The notes beneath the pieces were generated by a model. The model had not been told where the DNA came from. It made no database searches and was given only the letters and a program-made list of their open reading frames with translations. Below are positions 15,338-24,698 of a stretch of 64,000 nucleotides of DNA, piece after piece. Every line of letters starts with the position of its first letter. Position 1 is the first letter of the stretch. Source of the DNA: an uncultured Bacteroidia bacterium (GTDB lineage: Bacteria; Bacteroidota; Bacteroidia; Bacteroidales; UBA932). Position numbers and translations under genes: made by a program. The DNA is taken from positions 28,727 through 92,726 of the forward strand of contig CACZUR010000006.1 of the NCBI GenBank assembly GCA_902784435.1, read 5' to 3'.

Positions 15338-18300
15338 ATGAAACGCATCCTCCTCTCTGCAGTGATGGCCCTCATTGCGGCCGTTCTGCCTGCCCAACAC
15401 CAGATTGCTAAAGCCCAAACTATGAACGGATATCAACTTGCGTCGCTCTGGAAAGAGTACACGGCCGCTTCCAAGGCGGACCTCCCGAAGAAAGAAGCCG
15501 CTGCCCTGGAAAAAATCAAGGCCGAGGCTCTGGCAAAACACCTTCCGGTAGACTTCTACGACGCCGCCACGCTGTACGTGAACGTGGTGCAGCGGCGGGA
15601 CTGGAAGCAGCACGATGCCCTTCGCAGCACCCTGGCCAAGGAAGTGGAGCAGTTCAATGAGCCCATTGTCACCTTCCTGTGGATGATGGAGTGGGACAGC
15701 GCCTCCAAGTCCCGGCTGCTGGACTATGTGAAAGCCCATCCGGATGGCTTCCAGGGCAATCATCCATCCCTGCACAAGGGTATTGACGGCATGCTGAACG
15801 GAGCGCTGCAGCACTTCGTGCAGACGGATAAGGAGTATGTGCTGTGGCGGCTGTATTCCCGCAATGACGACGTCTACAGCCTACTGAAGGCAGAACTGGG
15901 CGGAAGATATCCCGCGGACGGCATCCTGGAGTATATCAAGGCGTCCGACAAGTACTATTCCACGCGGGAGGAAGAATGCGCTGTGATGCAGGAGCTCATG
16001 GACCGCTACCAGGGTACAGCGCTGGGACTTTTCCCGGAGTCGGCGCTGCTGAGCCTGCGTTTCGACGCCCTGGACAGCCGCAAGGCCCCCGCCGGGGACT
16101 ATGAAGCCCTGTATAAGGATTGTCGGGCATTTGAAAAGCGGCGCGCCGCCTTCAAGGGGGAGGAAGCCGTCCTGGCCAAAGCCTGCGAGCGGGTGGAAGG
16201 CCTTGTGGACAGGCTTACCCAGACGGGTCTGTCCCTGGACGCCAACCAGCAGGAAATTTGCCTGGTGTTCCAGAACCTGCCCGGGGCCGAAGTCAAGCTT
16301 CGGCAGGAAAAGAAAGTGCTCCAGACCTGGAAGGTGAAGAATACCGCCCGCAGTTTTTATCTGAGAGATACCGTGAAACTGGCCATGCCCGTGCTTCCGG
16401 ACGGCAGTTATACCGTTGAGGCCGTCCAGGGAGACGATCTGGCCACCGACGAATTCGAGCAGTATACCCTCTCCATCGCCACCCGCACGGACAGCCGCGG
16501 CCGGTGCGTGTACGTGACCGACTATGAGACGGGCGTTCCGCTGCGCAGCTTTACCCTGCGCCTTTATAAAAACGGCAGGGAACTGGCCTCCTCCACCATG
16601 GCACAGGACGGGTTTACGCCCATTCCCCAGGCCTTCCTCCGGCACATGGACAAGTCCGACGCCACTTTCCGCGTGGTGGCGGAATCCGGCACGCGCAAAA
16701 CCCGCCGTCTGGCCCTGCAGAGCAGTTTCAGGCCCTCCAACCATCACTACGACTACACCCGCTGCAACATTTACAAAGACCGGGGCGCCTACAATCCCGG
16801 CGACACGGTGAAGTTCAAGGTCATCGTGTATAAGGGAGACCCGGAATACAGCCTGGAAGTGGAGAGGGACAAGAAAGTGGAAGTGCGCCTGCACGACTCC
16901 GAAGACAATGTCCTGGAAACCCTGACGCTCACCACCAATGCGTGGGGCTCGGTTTCCGGCTCCTTCGTACTGCCTACGGGGCTCCGCAACGGCCGCTTCG
17001 AACTGGAAGTGGTGGGTATCGGGGCCGATTGGTTCCGCGTGGACGAATTCGTCCTGCCTTCCTTCGACCTCAGCTGGGACCGGCTGGACGACGTTTACTT
17101 CGTGGGCTCACAAGTGCCTGTGAGCGGAAAACTCATCAGTTATTCCGGTCACAAGCTCAGCGGTGCCCGCATCCACATCCAGGTAAAGCATTACGGCTCC
17201 ACCATCCTTCAAGAGGATATCCCTGTGGCCGATGACAACACGTTCCGCTTTGCGTTCAAGGCCAAAGACACCGGCTACTATAGTATAGAAGCTGCCGTGA
17301 CGGACGCCACCGGTGAGACGCTGGAATTCACTCAGGGGTACTACATCGGTGACGAACTCCAGATAGAGGCCACTGTCCCGGACAAGGCCGACGACAACCT
17401 GCTTCCGGCCGAAGAAAAGGATCGGGAACGGTATTGGATGCGCTCCACGCCGCGTTACACCATTGAAACCACCCTTTTGAAAATGAAACTACAAGCCCGG
17501 GACGAGGGCGGCAACCCCGTTCCGCTGCAGGTGCACTATGAAGTGCTGGACGGTGCCGGACTGGCCATTGCCAGCGGGGACACCCCCTCCGGAGAACTGT
17601 TCTCCGTGCAGCTTCCCGGCGCGGGCCTGTACCGCGTGAAAGCCCGGGTCCAGGCGCTCAACGCGGCCGGCGCCACTGTGAGCAAAGAGCAGATTTTCCG
17701 CATCTTCTGCATTCCTGAGGGGAGCCGTACGCTGTTCAAGGACGTGGCCCGCGTGTTCCTCGCCGGCCCCCTGACGGTCGCTTCCGGCGCCAATATATCG
17801 GCCCGGATGGGTACCACCGAGGGCGATGCCTGGGCCGTGGTCACCCTGTACGGGAAAGAGCGCCAGGTGCTGTATCACCAGATGCTGCACGTCTCCAATG
17901 ACGCAGTGGCAGACATCTCCCTGCCGTACCTGGATTCCTATCCGGATGCCGTGCGCCTGCAGGTGTTCTATTTCATTCACGGAGACAGCGTGAAGTTCGA
18001 CCGACAGTATCGGCGCGAAAAGGATAAATACACCCTGCCGCTGCAGTTCACCCGCTTTGTGGACAAGGCCTTCCCCGGCGTGGAATACAGCTTTGCCGTG
18101 AAAACGGCCGTGGGCGTCGAGGCCCTGGCTGCCGTCTGGGACAAGAGCATGGACGCCATCGCCACCAACGACTGGCCGCTGGTAAACACCCGCGACGTCA
18201 ATGTGGAGAGCGTATACGTGAGTTCTGTCTGCGGCCACGTGGGAACTGGCAGTAACGACGATGTGGTGGCCTATGGCTACGGTGGAATACGGACCAAGGG

Positions 18301-20665
18301 CCTTGGGCGCGCCAGAAATAGTGCCGTGATGATGGACGTGGAAATGGCCGCCGCTCCCGCTCCCATGGAGGGAATGGACATGGAAGAGGCCGTGCCCTTC
18401 CAGTTGGCGGAATCCAAGCCGCAGTTCGGCGTGCTGGACGATGTCCAGGTGCGCGAGGAATTCTCGTCGGCCCTCACCTTCCAGCCGCATCTGTATCCGG
18501 CGGCCGACGGCACCGTGAACTTCAGTTTCCGCACCTCGGACAAACTGAGCACCTTCTATGTACGCGTGTATGCGCACGACGCGCTCATGCACAATGCCAT
18601 CTGCGAGGGTGAAATGGTGGTGTCCCTGCCCGTGAAAGTATCTCTGCTGGAGCCCCGTTACCTGTACGCCGGAGACAGCTGGCAGGCCGCCGTCACCTTG
18701 TCCTCCATGGCCGATGAACCGGTTTCCGGCACCATCGCCCTCAAGGTAGGGGACACCGAGCAGCAGCTGCCCGTCACGGTAGGTCCCGGCGAGACGCTGG
18801 TGAGAAGCTTCACCGTAGCCGCTCCCGAGACGGCCGGCGAACTCACTGTCACCGCGGGCTTCAAGGCGGCCGATTTCTCCGACGCCGTCCGTGTGAAGAT
18901 TCCCGTGAGTCCCGCCGCCCAGGTTCTCACCGAAGCCCATTCCGCCGTGCTCCGCGCCGGCATGGACCGCGAGGCCCTGCTGCAGGAACTCCGCGCCCGT
19001 TTTGTGAACGTGCCTGGCGGAAAGGCCTCCCTGAAGGAAATTACCATCCTGGACATGGTTCGCGAGGCCATTCCCGCCCACGTGGAGCCCTCCGGCGCCG
19101 ACGTTCTGTCGCTCTCCGAGGCCTGGTACATCCGCCTGATGGCGGATCGCCTGAACGGCGCCGAATCCGATGCGGAGGAAGATGCTCCTGCGGTCGCTGA
19201 TAAGAAGGCCGATGCTCCCTTAGGAGCCTCTTCCTCTGATAGCGTCTCTGATGCGGAGCTTTTGGAGAAGGTCATGGCCTGCAGGAATGCCGACGGCGGC
19301 TTCGGCTGGTTCGAAGGCATGAATTCCAGCCCCGTGATTACGGCGGTGATGCTGGAGCGCTTTGCCAAGTTGCGGGATCGTGGATTCGCGGTGCCGGATG
19401 TGGTATCGGCCGTGACGTTCCTGGATAAGGTGCAGTTCGGCGACGTGCCGCCCGTGTGGCGCGGCGGCCTGTCTGACGACCAGTATGTATACGTGCGTTC
19501 CATGTACTCCGAGGTGCCGTTCCAGGTGTCGCCCAACACGCAGGGCGGCAAGAAGCGCCTGGCGGAATTCAAGAAGAGCGTAAAGGCCAACCTGACGCCT
19601 TCCAAGGCCGATGGCCGCGGCCTCAAGGGCCAGATTCTGGCCAAGGCCCGCCGGCTGCTCACCCTCCGCAACCTGAACGGGCGCGAGGGCGGCATCGCCC
19701 TGGCCAAGGCCTGGGGCATCACGCTTGGGACATCGGCCAAACTGTCGGCCTCCATCAAGGCCGATGTGGCCTCCCTGCTGGAGTATGCCGTAGAGCACCG
19801 CGACGGCGGCTGGTACTACCCCAACGCCGTCATGCCGTGGCGCGGCCTGCTGGAGAGCGAGGCCTATGCCCACGCCCTGCTTTGCGACCTCATGAAGGTG
19901 GAGGCTTCTGGCGGGGCCGTCGGGAACGCCCCTTCGGTCGCTGATAAGAAGGCCGATGCTCCTTCAGGGGCGTCCCCGTCGGCCAGTAATAAGAAGGCCG
20001 ATGCTCCCTCAGGGGCGTCCCCGTCGGCCGCCGAAGTGGCCGATGGCGTGCGCCTGTGGCTGATGCTCCAGAAGGAAACGCAGAAGTGGGATGCCGAGCC
20101 TGCGTTCATCGACGCCATTACCGCCATCCTGGATGGCTCCGAGGCCGTCCTGAACACCCGGGTGCTGGCACTTTCCGCCACGTTCGAGGCCCCGTTCAAG
20201 GACATCAAGGCCAGCGGGAACGGGTTCACCATCGGCAGGACCTTCTTCCGTGACGGCGTGGAGATCAAGCCCGGAGACCCGGTGAAGGTGGGCGACAAGA
20301 TCCAGATCCGCTATAGCGTCTGGAACGCCGAGAACCGCTCCTTCGTGAAGGTGTCCGCCGGCCGAGAGGCTTCCCTGAGCCCCGTCCAGCAGTTGTCCGG
20401 CCACGTGGGCTACGGCTTCATCCGCCCGCTGCGGTCCGGCTTTATCTGGGGCTTCTACCCCCAGGGCTACCGCAATGTGAAGGCCGCCTGCACGGAGTAC
20501 TACTTCGACAGCTATCCGGAGGAGAAATCCGAGCTCTCCGAGGAGTTCTTCGTGGTCCGCTCCGGTGCCTTCGTGGCCCCTGTCGTCACCATCGAGTCGC
20601 TGTACGCCTCCCACTACCGTGCCAACGCCGCCTATCACGGTATCCTCACCTCCACGGCCGACTAA
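15338..20665 (+). CDS. alpha-2-macroglobulin-like large secreted protein, no thioester
   Basis: A 1775-residue envelope protein. It has a type I signal peptide (MKRILLSAVMALIAAVLP), an alpha-helical N-terminal region of ~300 residues, and a string of macroglobulin beta-domains; KDRGAYNPGDTVKFKVIVYKG is the typical MG motif. A C-terminal alpha/alpha-barrel segment (GGFGWFEGMNSSPVITAVML) matches the thioester-bearing domain. The CxEQ thioester is absent, as in YfaS-type bacterial macroglobulins, so any protease trapping would be non-covalent. Two low-complexity insertions of the intragenic repeat (KKADAPxGAS units, residues ~1285-1300 and ~1533-1567) flank the barrel. The gene starts 51 bp after folC with no clear promoter of its own. 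Confidence 0.85.
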   Translation: MKRILLSAVMALIAAVLPAQHQIAKAQTMNGYQLASLWKEYTAASKADLPKKEAAALEKIKAEALAKHLPVDFYDAATLYVNVVQRRDWKQHDALRSTLAKEVEQFNEPIVTFLWMMEWDSASKSRLLDYVKAHPDGFQGNHPSLHKGIDGMLNGALQHFVQTDKEYVLWRLYSRNDDVYSLLKAELGGRYPADGILEYIKASDKYYSTREEECAVMQELMDRYQGTALGLFPESALLSLRFDALDSRKAPAGDYEALYKDCRAFEKRRAAFKGEEAVLAKACERVEGLVDRLTQTGLSLDANQQEICLVFQNLPGAEVKLRQEKKVLQTWKVKNTARSFYLRDTVKLAMPVLPDGSYTVEAVQGDDLATDEFEQYTLSIATRTDSRGRCVYVTDYETGVPLRSFTLRLYKNGRELASSTMAQDGFTPIPQAFLRHMDKSDATFRVVAESGTRKTRRLALQSSFRPSNHHYDYTRCNIYKDRGAYNPGDTVKFKVIVYKGDPEYSLEVERDKKVEVRLHDSEDNVLETLTLTTNAWGSVSGSFVLPTGLRNGRFELEVVGIGADWFRVDEFVLPSFDLSWDRLDDVYFVGSQVPVSGKLISYSGHKLSGARIHIQVKHYGSTILQEDIPVADDNTFRFAFKAKDTGYYSIEAAVTDATGETLEFTQGYYIGDELQIEATVPDKADDNLLPAEEKDRERYWMRSTPRYTIETTLLKMKLQARDEGGNPVPLQVHYEVLDGAGLAIASGDTPSGELFSVQLPGAGLYRVKARVQALNAAGATVSKEQIFRIFCIPEGSRTLFKDVARVFLAGPLTVASGANISARMGTTEGDAWAVVTLYGKERQVLYHQMLHVSNDAVADISLPYLDSYPDAVRLQVFYFIHGDSVKFDRQYRREKDKYTLPLQFTRFVDKAFPGVEYSFAVKTAVGVEALAAVWDKSMDAIATNDWPLVNTRDVNVESVYVSSVCGHVGTGSNDDVVAYGYGGIRTKGLGRARNSAVMMDVEMAAAPAPMEGMDMEEAVPFQLAESKPQFGVLDDVQVREEFSSALTFQPHLYPAADGTVNFSFRTSDKLSTFYVRVYAHDALMHNAICEGEMVVSLPVKVSLLEPRYLYAGDSWQAAVTLSSMADEPVSGTIALKVGDTEQQLPVTVGPGETLVRSFTVAAPETAGELTVTAGFKAADFSDAVRVKIPVSPAAQVLTEAHSAVLRAGMDREALLQELRARFVNVPGGKASLKEITILDMVREAIPAHVEPSGADVLSLSEAWYIRLMADRLNGAESDAEEDAPAVADKKADAPLGASSSDSVSDAELLEKVMACRNADGGFGWFEGMNSSPVITAVMLERFAKLRDRGFAVPDVVSAVTFLDKVQFGDVPPVWRGGLSDDQYVYVRSMYSEVPFQVSPNTQGGKKRLAEFKKSVKANLTPSKADGRGLKGQILAKARRLLTLRNLNGREGGIALAKAWGITLGTSAKLSASIKADVASLLEYAVEHRDGGWYYPNAVMPWRGLLESEAYAHALLCDLMKVEASGGAVGNAPSVADKKADAPSGASPSASNKKADAPSGASPSAAEVADGVRLWLMLQKETQKWDAEPAFIDAITAILDGSEAVLNTRVLALSATFEAPFKDIKASGNGFTIGRTFFRDGVEIKPGDPVKVGDKIQIRYSVWNAENRSFVKVSAGREASLSPVQQLSGHVGYGFIRPLRSGFIWGFYPQGYRNVKAACTEYYFDSYPEEKSELSEEFFVVRSGAFVAPVVTIESLYASHYRANAAYHGILTSTAD
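19191..19233. repeat. intragenic repeat in the alpha-2-macroglobulin gene, copy 1
   Basis: CGGTCGCTGATAAGAAGG then CCGATGCTCCCTTAGGAGCC and CTCTTC. The first 28 bases recur exactly at copy 2, and the last 26 match folC in the opposite orientation. In frame, encoding DKKADAPLGASS. Confidence 0.8.
19935..20035. repeat. intragenic repeat in the alpha-2-macroglobulin gene, copies 2 and 3 in tandem
   Basis: Two near-identical in-frame units of 48 bp. Each contains AATAAGAAGGCC or GATAAGAAGGCC, then GATGCTCC, TCAGGGGCGTCCCCGTCGG. They encode two KKADAPSGASPSA peptides. The unit carries internal dyad symmetry (GGGGCGTCCCC and GGCCGATGC/GCGTCC parts). Confidence 0.8.
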
Positions 20666-20670
20666 CGGGC

Positions 20671-20743
20671 TTTGGCGCCTGGCCTGCCTGGTCCCGTAGA
20701 CTGCACGGCCCGTGGCCTGCCTGCGCCAAATGCCTTTCGGCAT
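20671..20743 (+). terminator. hairpins behind the alpha-2-macroglobulin gene
   Basis: TTTGGCGC (20671-20678) pairs with GCGCCAAA (20723-20730), enclosing GC-rich repeats of GGCCTGCCTG. Directly after it, ATGCC-TTTC-GGCAT (20730-20743) forms a second small stem. No long T run follows, so this is an mRNA 3'-end structure rather than a proven terminator. Confidence 0.4.
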
Positions 20744-20782
20744 CGGCATGGTTTATAATTGGCTGATAATCAGCGAGTTGTT

Positions 20783-20817
20783 GATTTTTATCGGAGCAAA
20801 TAGCGCCGATAAAAATC
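20783..20817. repeat. dispersed hairpin element, copy 2
   Basis: Identical over 35 bases to 4786-4820: arms GATTTTTATCGG / CCGATAAAAATC, loop AGCAAATAGCG. CTGATAATCAG precedes it. Confidence 0.8.
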
Positions 20818-20853
20818 TATAAGTGCCTGATATAGATGCATTTACGTATCATG

Positions 20854-20889
20854 AAAAAAGCGCCGGCGGAAAACCGCTGGCGCTTTTTT
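20854..20889. terminator. bidirectional intrinsic terminator beside tRNA-Val
   Basis: A run of six A, then GCGCCGGCGG, loop AAAA, CCGCTGGCGC and six T: a 16-pair stem with one G-T. It ends leftward tRNA-Val transcription and would also stop rightward transcripts. Confidence 0.9.
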
Positions 20890-20892
20890 GTG

Positions 20893-20967
20893 TGGGCGGT
20901 ACTGGATTCGAACCAGTGACCCCCTGCTTGTAAGGCAGGTGCTCTGAACCAACTGAGCTAACCGCCC
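20893..20967 (-). tRNA. tRNA-Val, anticodon TAC
   Basis: On the minus strand the acceptor arms are GGGCGGT and ACCGCCC, the D-arm is AGCTCAGTTGGTTCAGAGC, the anticodon stem-loop is CCTGC-CTTACAA-GCAGG with anticodon TAC, and the T-arm is CACTGGTTCGAATCCAGT. The structure is complete at 75 nt including the discriminator A. CCA is not encoded (CAC follows). Confidence 0.97.
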
Positions 20968-21019
20968 GAAAGGGAATGCAAAGGTAGTAAGAATTCCCGA
21001 AATTCCAAATTTTTTGTGC

Positions 21020-21442
21020 CTAAATGTGCCCGCCGCCTTCGGCTTCCAGTTCCTTGTCCACTTTGTTCTTTTCTGCCATCAGCAGGTCCAGGAGCCAGTC
21101 TTTCTGTTCATCTACAAGGCCCAGGTCGCGGCAGGCACTCTCGTAACGGGCCAGGACGGCTTCCTGGTAGCGGTGATAGCGCATGGACTTGAGGATTTCC
21201 TCTTCTATGGTTTCGTGTTCAATCTCGTAGCTGTCTTTGTAGTACTGTTTGTACACTTTCTCCGAACTGTAACGGAGGCAAAAGTAAAACAGCCCCGTTG
21301 CCAGGATTACGATTCCCAAAATGCCTACGACAAGGGGGACTTTCTGGATAAGGCCCAGCAGCCCCAGCGTAGACCCGGCAAGGAACATGACAAGGGCAGC
21401 GAGTTCGGCGCGATGCCGTTTAACTATTGAGGAAATCTTCAT
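21020..21442 (-). CDS. small membrane protein of unknown function
   Basis: A 140-residue protein. A basic N-terminus (KISSIVKRHRAE) is followed by two hydrophobic segments (LAALVMFLAGSTLGLLGLI and VPLVVGILGIVILATGLFYFCL), then an ~75-residue charged, helical cytoplasmic tail (EHETIEEEILKSMRYHRYQE, KNKVDKELEAEG). I do not recognise a family. Its start overlaps the end of the upstream TPR gene by 23 bp, making it the last gene of the AraC/receiver/kinase operon. A role beside that signalling system is inferred from position only. Confidence 0.75.
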   Translation of the reverse strand: MKISSIVKRHRAELAALVMFLAGSTLGLLGLIQKVPLVVGILGIVILATGLFYFCLRYSSEKVYKQYYKDSYEIEHETIEEEILKSMRYHRYQEAVLARYESACRDLGLVDEQKDWLLDLLMAEKNKVDKELEAEGGGHI

Positions 21443-22751
21443 AATCGGGGAGCACGTTGGTGGTGCGGTTTTGTAAAATCTTTATCTTGAAATCGTTCTC
21501 GGACTCTTTGGAATCCATGGCTTTCTGGAAGGCTCGGCGGGCTGCAAGGGCCTCGTTGTTCTTGCGCCGCATATCGTCCAGATTTTCCCTTAACTGCCAC
21601 TGTTGCACCAGGATGGAAGCGAATGCTATGGCAAACATCACCAGGAAACCCAGAAGGATGGTGAGCTGATTCTGGGACTTCAGCCGCTGGGCCTCTTCCC
21701 GCAGCTGGGCATTGTTCATTTCGGCATCCAGGATGGCCAAGTCTTCATTCTGCACCTTGATATAGACGGAGTCTTTGTCGTGCATCAGCCGCTCCAGTCT
21801 GTCATAGGCCTGGTCGAAGGCCCCCATGTCGGCATAAATCCCGTGGATTTGCTTGTTGCGCGAGAGGCGGGAATCCAGGGAATCGGCCATGGAGAGCGCC
21901 TGCTGGAACAGCCGCTTGGAGCGAAGGAAAGTGACATCCAGGCCGAAGCGGGTATTGGGATCCATCTGCAGCGTGTACAGCGGATCCTCTGAGATGGCCT
22001 GATAGCACTTCCAGAAATGCTCCATCCGGCCCTGTGCATAGGCCAACTGTGCCTCTGTGAACAGGACTTTCAGGCGGAGGGAGGGGAAGAAAGACAGGTA
22101 TTGCCGGGCCTTGTCCAGGTAATCCTGCGCCTGGATAAACTGCTCCATCTTCACGTTTTCCTGGGCCAGCAGGATGTACAGGTTGGGAAGGTCCTGCTCT
22201 GCCCGGGCGTCGCGGCTCAGATGGGCGGCCTTTTCCAGGTTCTGAATGGCCAGAAAGGAGTTGTCGCGGTAGCTTTGAATGAGCCCCAGAATGCGGTAGG
22301 AGTACATTTTTCCCACCGGTTTTTTCTCGGCCGATGCCAGTCTTTCCATGGCCCTGGCCTCCAGCATGGCCTCCGAGATGCGGTCCAGTTCTACCAGGAA
22401 TTCACAGTACTCGTGCAGGGTGGAAAAATAGAACTCCCGGAGGTCCTTCCTGTCGGAGAGCAACTCTTTGATTTCCGCCACGCACGCATCCATGCGCCCG
22501 TATTCTCCCAGGTGATAGCGGACGGGCATTTCCAGCGACAGCGCCAGGCACTTGTAGCGGAAATTCCCCTGGGCGACGCCGGCCTGGTACAGGGAATCGG
22601 CCAGGAACAGATTCTCCGGATTGAACTCCTGCATGCGCCCGTAAGCGTAACGCAGGAAGGTTTTCTGGTCTACCCGGAGGCGGTTCACAATCTGCCCCGG
22701 GGCGGCCAGGCACAGAAGTGCGGCCAATGCCGATATAAGAATCTTTTTCAA
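21420..22751 (-). CDS. TPR-containing membrane protein resembling a histidine-kinase sensor without kinase domain
   Basis: A 443-residue protein: signal peptide (MKKILISALAALLCLAAPGQ), TPR-type helical repeats over residues ~20-330, one transmembrane helix (LTILLGFLVMFAIAFASILV, ~365-385), and a charged coiled-coil tail. This is the layout of Bacteroidetes TPR sensor kinases, including the post-membrane coiled coil, but no H-box or ATPase follows; the protein ends in a short tail (TTNVLPDYEDFLNS). It sits 6 bp after the real TPR kinase in the same operon. It may be a diverged sensor partner or an accessory periplasmic receptor. There is no sign of a frameshift. Confidence 0.75.
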   Translation of the reverse strand: MKKILISALAALLCLAAPGQIVNRLRVDQKTFLRYAYGRMQEFNPENLFLADSLYQAGVAQGNFRYKCLALSLEMPVRYHLGEYGRMDACVAEIKELLSDRKDLREFYFSTLHEYCEFLVELDRISEAMLEARAMERLASAEKKPVGKMYSYRILGLIQSYRDNSFLAIQNLEKAAHLSRDARAEQDLPNLYILLAQENVKMEQFIQAQDYLDKARQYLSFFPSLRLKVLFTEAQLAYAQGRMEHFWKCYQAISEDPLYTLQMDPNTRFGLDVTFLRSKRLFQQALSMADSLDSRLSRNKQIHGIYADMGAFDQAYDRLERLMHDKDSVYIKVQNEDLAILDAEMNNAQLREEAQRLKSQNQLTILLGFLVMFAIAFASILVQQWQLRENLDDMRRKNNEALAARRAFQKAMDSKESENDFKIKILQNRTTNVLPDYEDFLNS

Positions 22752-22757
22752 AGTGGC

Positions 22758-24698
22758 TTACTGGGAAGGAGGCGTTGTGGGGAGGAGGAAAATGAAGCGT
22801 GCGCCGCCGGCCGTGTAGGAGGGATCTACATAGATTTTGGCGCCCATGAGGGTGGCGATTTCGCGGCAGATACTCAGGCCGAGGCCCGTTCCCTGCGCGT
22901 ATTCATTGAGCTTGGTGAAGCGCTCGAAAATCCTTTCCACATCTTCCGGCGGAATGCCCGTACCAGTGTCGGTTACGGCGTAGGTAAGATAACCGGGATT
23001 GGAAGCAAGGGAGCTGGAAACCACGATGGAGCCCTGTGCAGTGTGCTTGCAGGCGTTGGTAATGAGGTTGATCAGGATTTGCTGCACGCGGCGGGGGTCC
23101 GTGGTGAAAGTGAAGGGCTCTTTCTCCTCCGGGACATAGGTAAGGGTGACACCGGGCTGCAGCCGGTGCTCCGAGCTGGAGATGGCCGCCAGGGCCATGG
23201 CGTCTTTTTCTCCGGAATCGTAGGAGATGCTGTATTTCCCGCTGTCCATGTCCGACGCATTGAGAATGTCGTCCAGCAGCATGGTGAGCATATGGGTGTT
23301 GTTCACGATGTGGGAGGAGAACTCGTCCTTCTCTTCTGGTGCGAGGGCTCCGTCCGGGAGGGACAGCAGCTGGGAGAAGCCTACGATGGCGTTCAGGGGC
23401 GTACGTACCTCGTGGCTCATATTCTGGATAAAGCGCGTCTTGGCTTCATCGGCCAGCTTTACCTTCCGGTTGGCTTCCAGGAGCTCCTCGTTGTGACGGC
23501 CGAGCGCCCGCATATGCACGACGAGGAAGGAGATGATGGCCACCAGGATGGCGATGGCCAGCAGGAGCACCAGGCGGTTGATGTTGGCCATTTCCTCTTT
23601 CTTGCTGGCCAGTTCTTCCTGCAGGGCGACATTCCGGAGACGGGAATCCATCTCGGCTATCCTGGAGCGGTTGGACTGGGCAATCTGCCGTTCGAATTTC
23701 GCGACAATCAGCCGTTCAATCTCAAAGCCCTGCTCCTTGTAGTCGTATTGTTCGGCCACATTGGCAATGTACTTGATTTCCCTGGTCCGCGCTACGGAAA
23801 GCTTGCTGATGGAACTGGCGTCGAACTTTCCGTCCATGATGGAGTCCAGGGTTTTGAGCACCAGTTCCGCCGTGGGGCTGATGCTGATAAGCTGCGGATC
23901 CCTCAGGCAGTAATCCCTGTACCGATGGAAATCCTGCCTGCGTTTCTCGTAGGCGGCTATCTTGGCCAGGTGGTAGGCGCAGCGCAGGCTGTCCAGATGG
24001 GTGATGGCGCTATTGACGGCTTTGTCTACGTTGATTTTAACGGAGTCTGCGCCAATCACATAGGTGTCTGACAGGTCGCAGTACATCCGGGATGCGCTCT
24101 GGCGCTTTACCACTGGGTCTTTGGACTCTTCGTAGATCTGGAGACCCTTCAGGATATAATGCTTGGCATTGATATAGTCTCCCTGGGCCACATACAGTGC
24201 CACCATGTAACGCTGGCTCATCCAGATACCGTAGGTGTCTTCCCTTTGCTGGGCCGTCATCTGCAGCTCCTGCAGCAGCTCCATGGTGCGGAGCGTCTTG
24301 TCGTGGTTGTAGAAATAATTCTGGAGAATCTCGTAGGAATAATAGAAGTACTGCGGGTAGCCGTTTCTGTCGGCGGCCGCCTTGGTTTCTTCCTGCAAGG
24401 CCAGCATGGCGGCATCCTGCTCGTCGGTGGTGACGGTATGGTTGGGAATATGCCGACTGGCGTCCTTCAGGCGCTCTACATAATATAAGGTCTCGGATTT
24501 TTTGTCTTCATAGAGCAGAGCGCGCTGGAGCAAGGCCTCGTTCACCTCCTGGAATCCTTCTTTCCCCACCATCTTATCGGCCTGCATGAAATAGGCATAG
24601 CAGGAGTCGTGCAGCTGGTAAGGGTTGTTTTGGGCAAAGGAAAGGGAGGCCGTTCCCAGAACGGCCGTTAACCAGGCTGTGAGGCGGAGGTGTCTCAC
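22758..24698 (-). CDS. TPR sensor histidine kinase
   Basis: A 646-residue membrane kinase. A signal peptide (RHLRLTAWLTAVLGTASLSFAQ) precedes a TPR-like helical sensor to ~residue 370, then a transmembrane helix (VLLLAIAILVAIISFLVVHM). The kinase core follows: H-box NMSHEVRTPLNAIVGFSQLL (His429), N-box ILINLITNACKHT, G1 DTGTGIPPEDVERIFERF and G2 GTGLGLSICREIA. GTG 24698 is chosen as the start because it overlaps the receiver gene's TGA (GTGA) and begins a clean signal peptide; a longer frame from 24740 would spoil it. Its expected partner is the adjacent receiver protein. Confidence 0.9.
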   Translation of the reverse strand: MRHLRLTAWLTAVLGTASLSFAQNNPYQLHDSCYAYFMQADKMVGKEGFQEVNEALLQRALLYEDKKSETLYYVERLKDASRHIPNHTVTTDEQDAAMLALQEETKAAADRNGYPQYFYYSYEILQNYFYNHDKTLRTMELLQELQMTAQQREDTYGIWMSQRYMVALYVAQGDYINAKHYILKGLQIYEESKDPVVKRQSASRMYCDLSDTYVIGADSVKINVDKAVNSAITHLDSLRCAYHLAKIAAYEKRRQDFHRYRDYCLRDPQLISISPTAELVLKTLDSIMDGKFDASSISKLSVARTREIKYIANVAEQYDYKEQGFEIERLIVAKFERQIAQSNRSRIAEMDSRLRNVALQEELASKKEEMANINRLVLLLAIAILVAIISFLVVHMRALGRHNEELLEANRKVKLADEAKTRFIQNMSHEVRTPLNAIVGFSQLLSLPDGALAPEEKDEFSSHIVNNTHMLTMLLDDILNASDMDSGKYSISYDSGEKDAMALAAISSSEHRLQPGVTLTYVPEEKEPFTFTTDPRRVQQILINLITNACKHTAQGSIVVSSSLASNPGYLTYAVTDTGTGIPPEDVERIFERFTKLNEYAQGTGLGLSICREIATLMGAKIYVDPSYTAGGARFIFLLPTTPPSQ

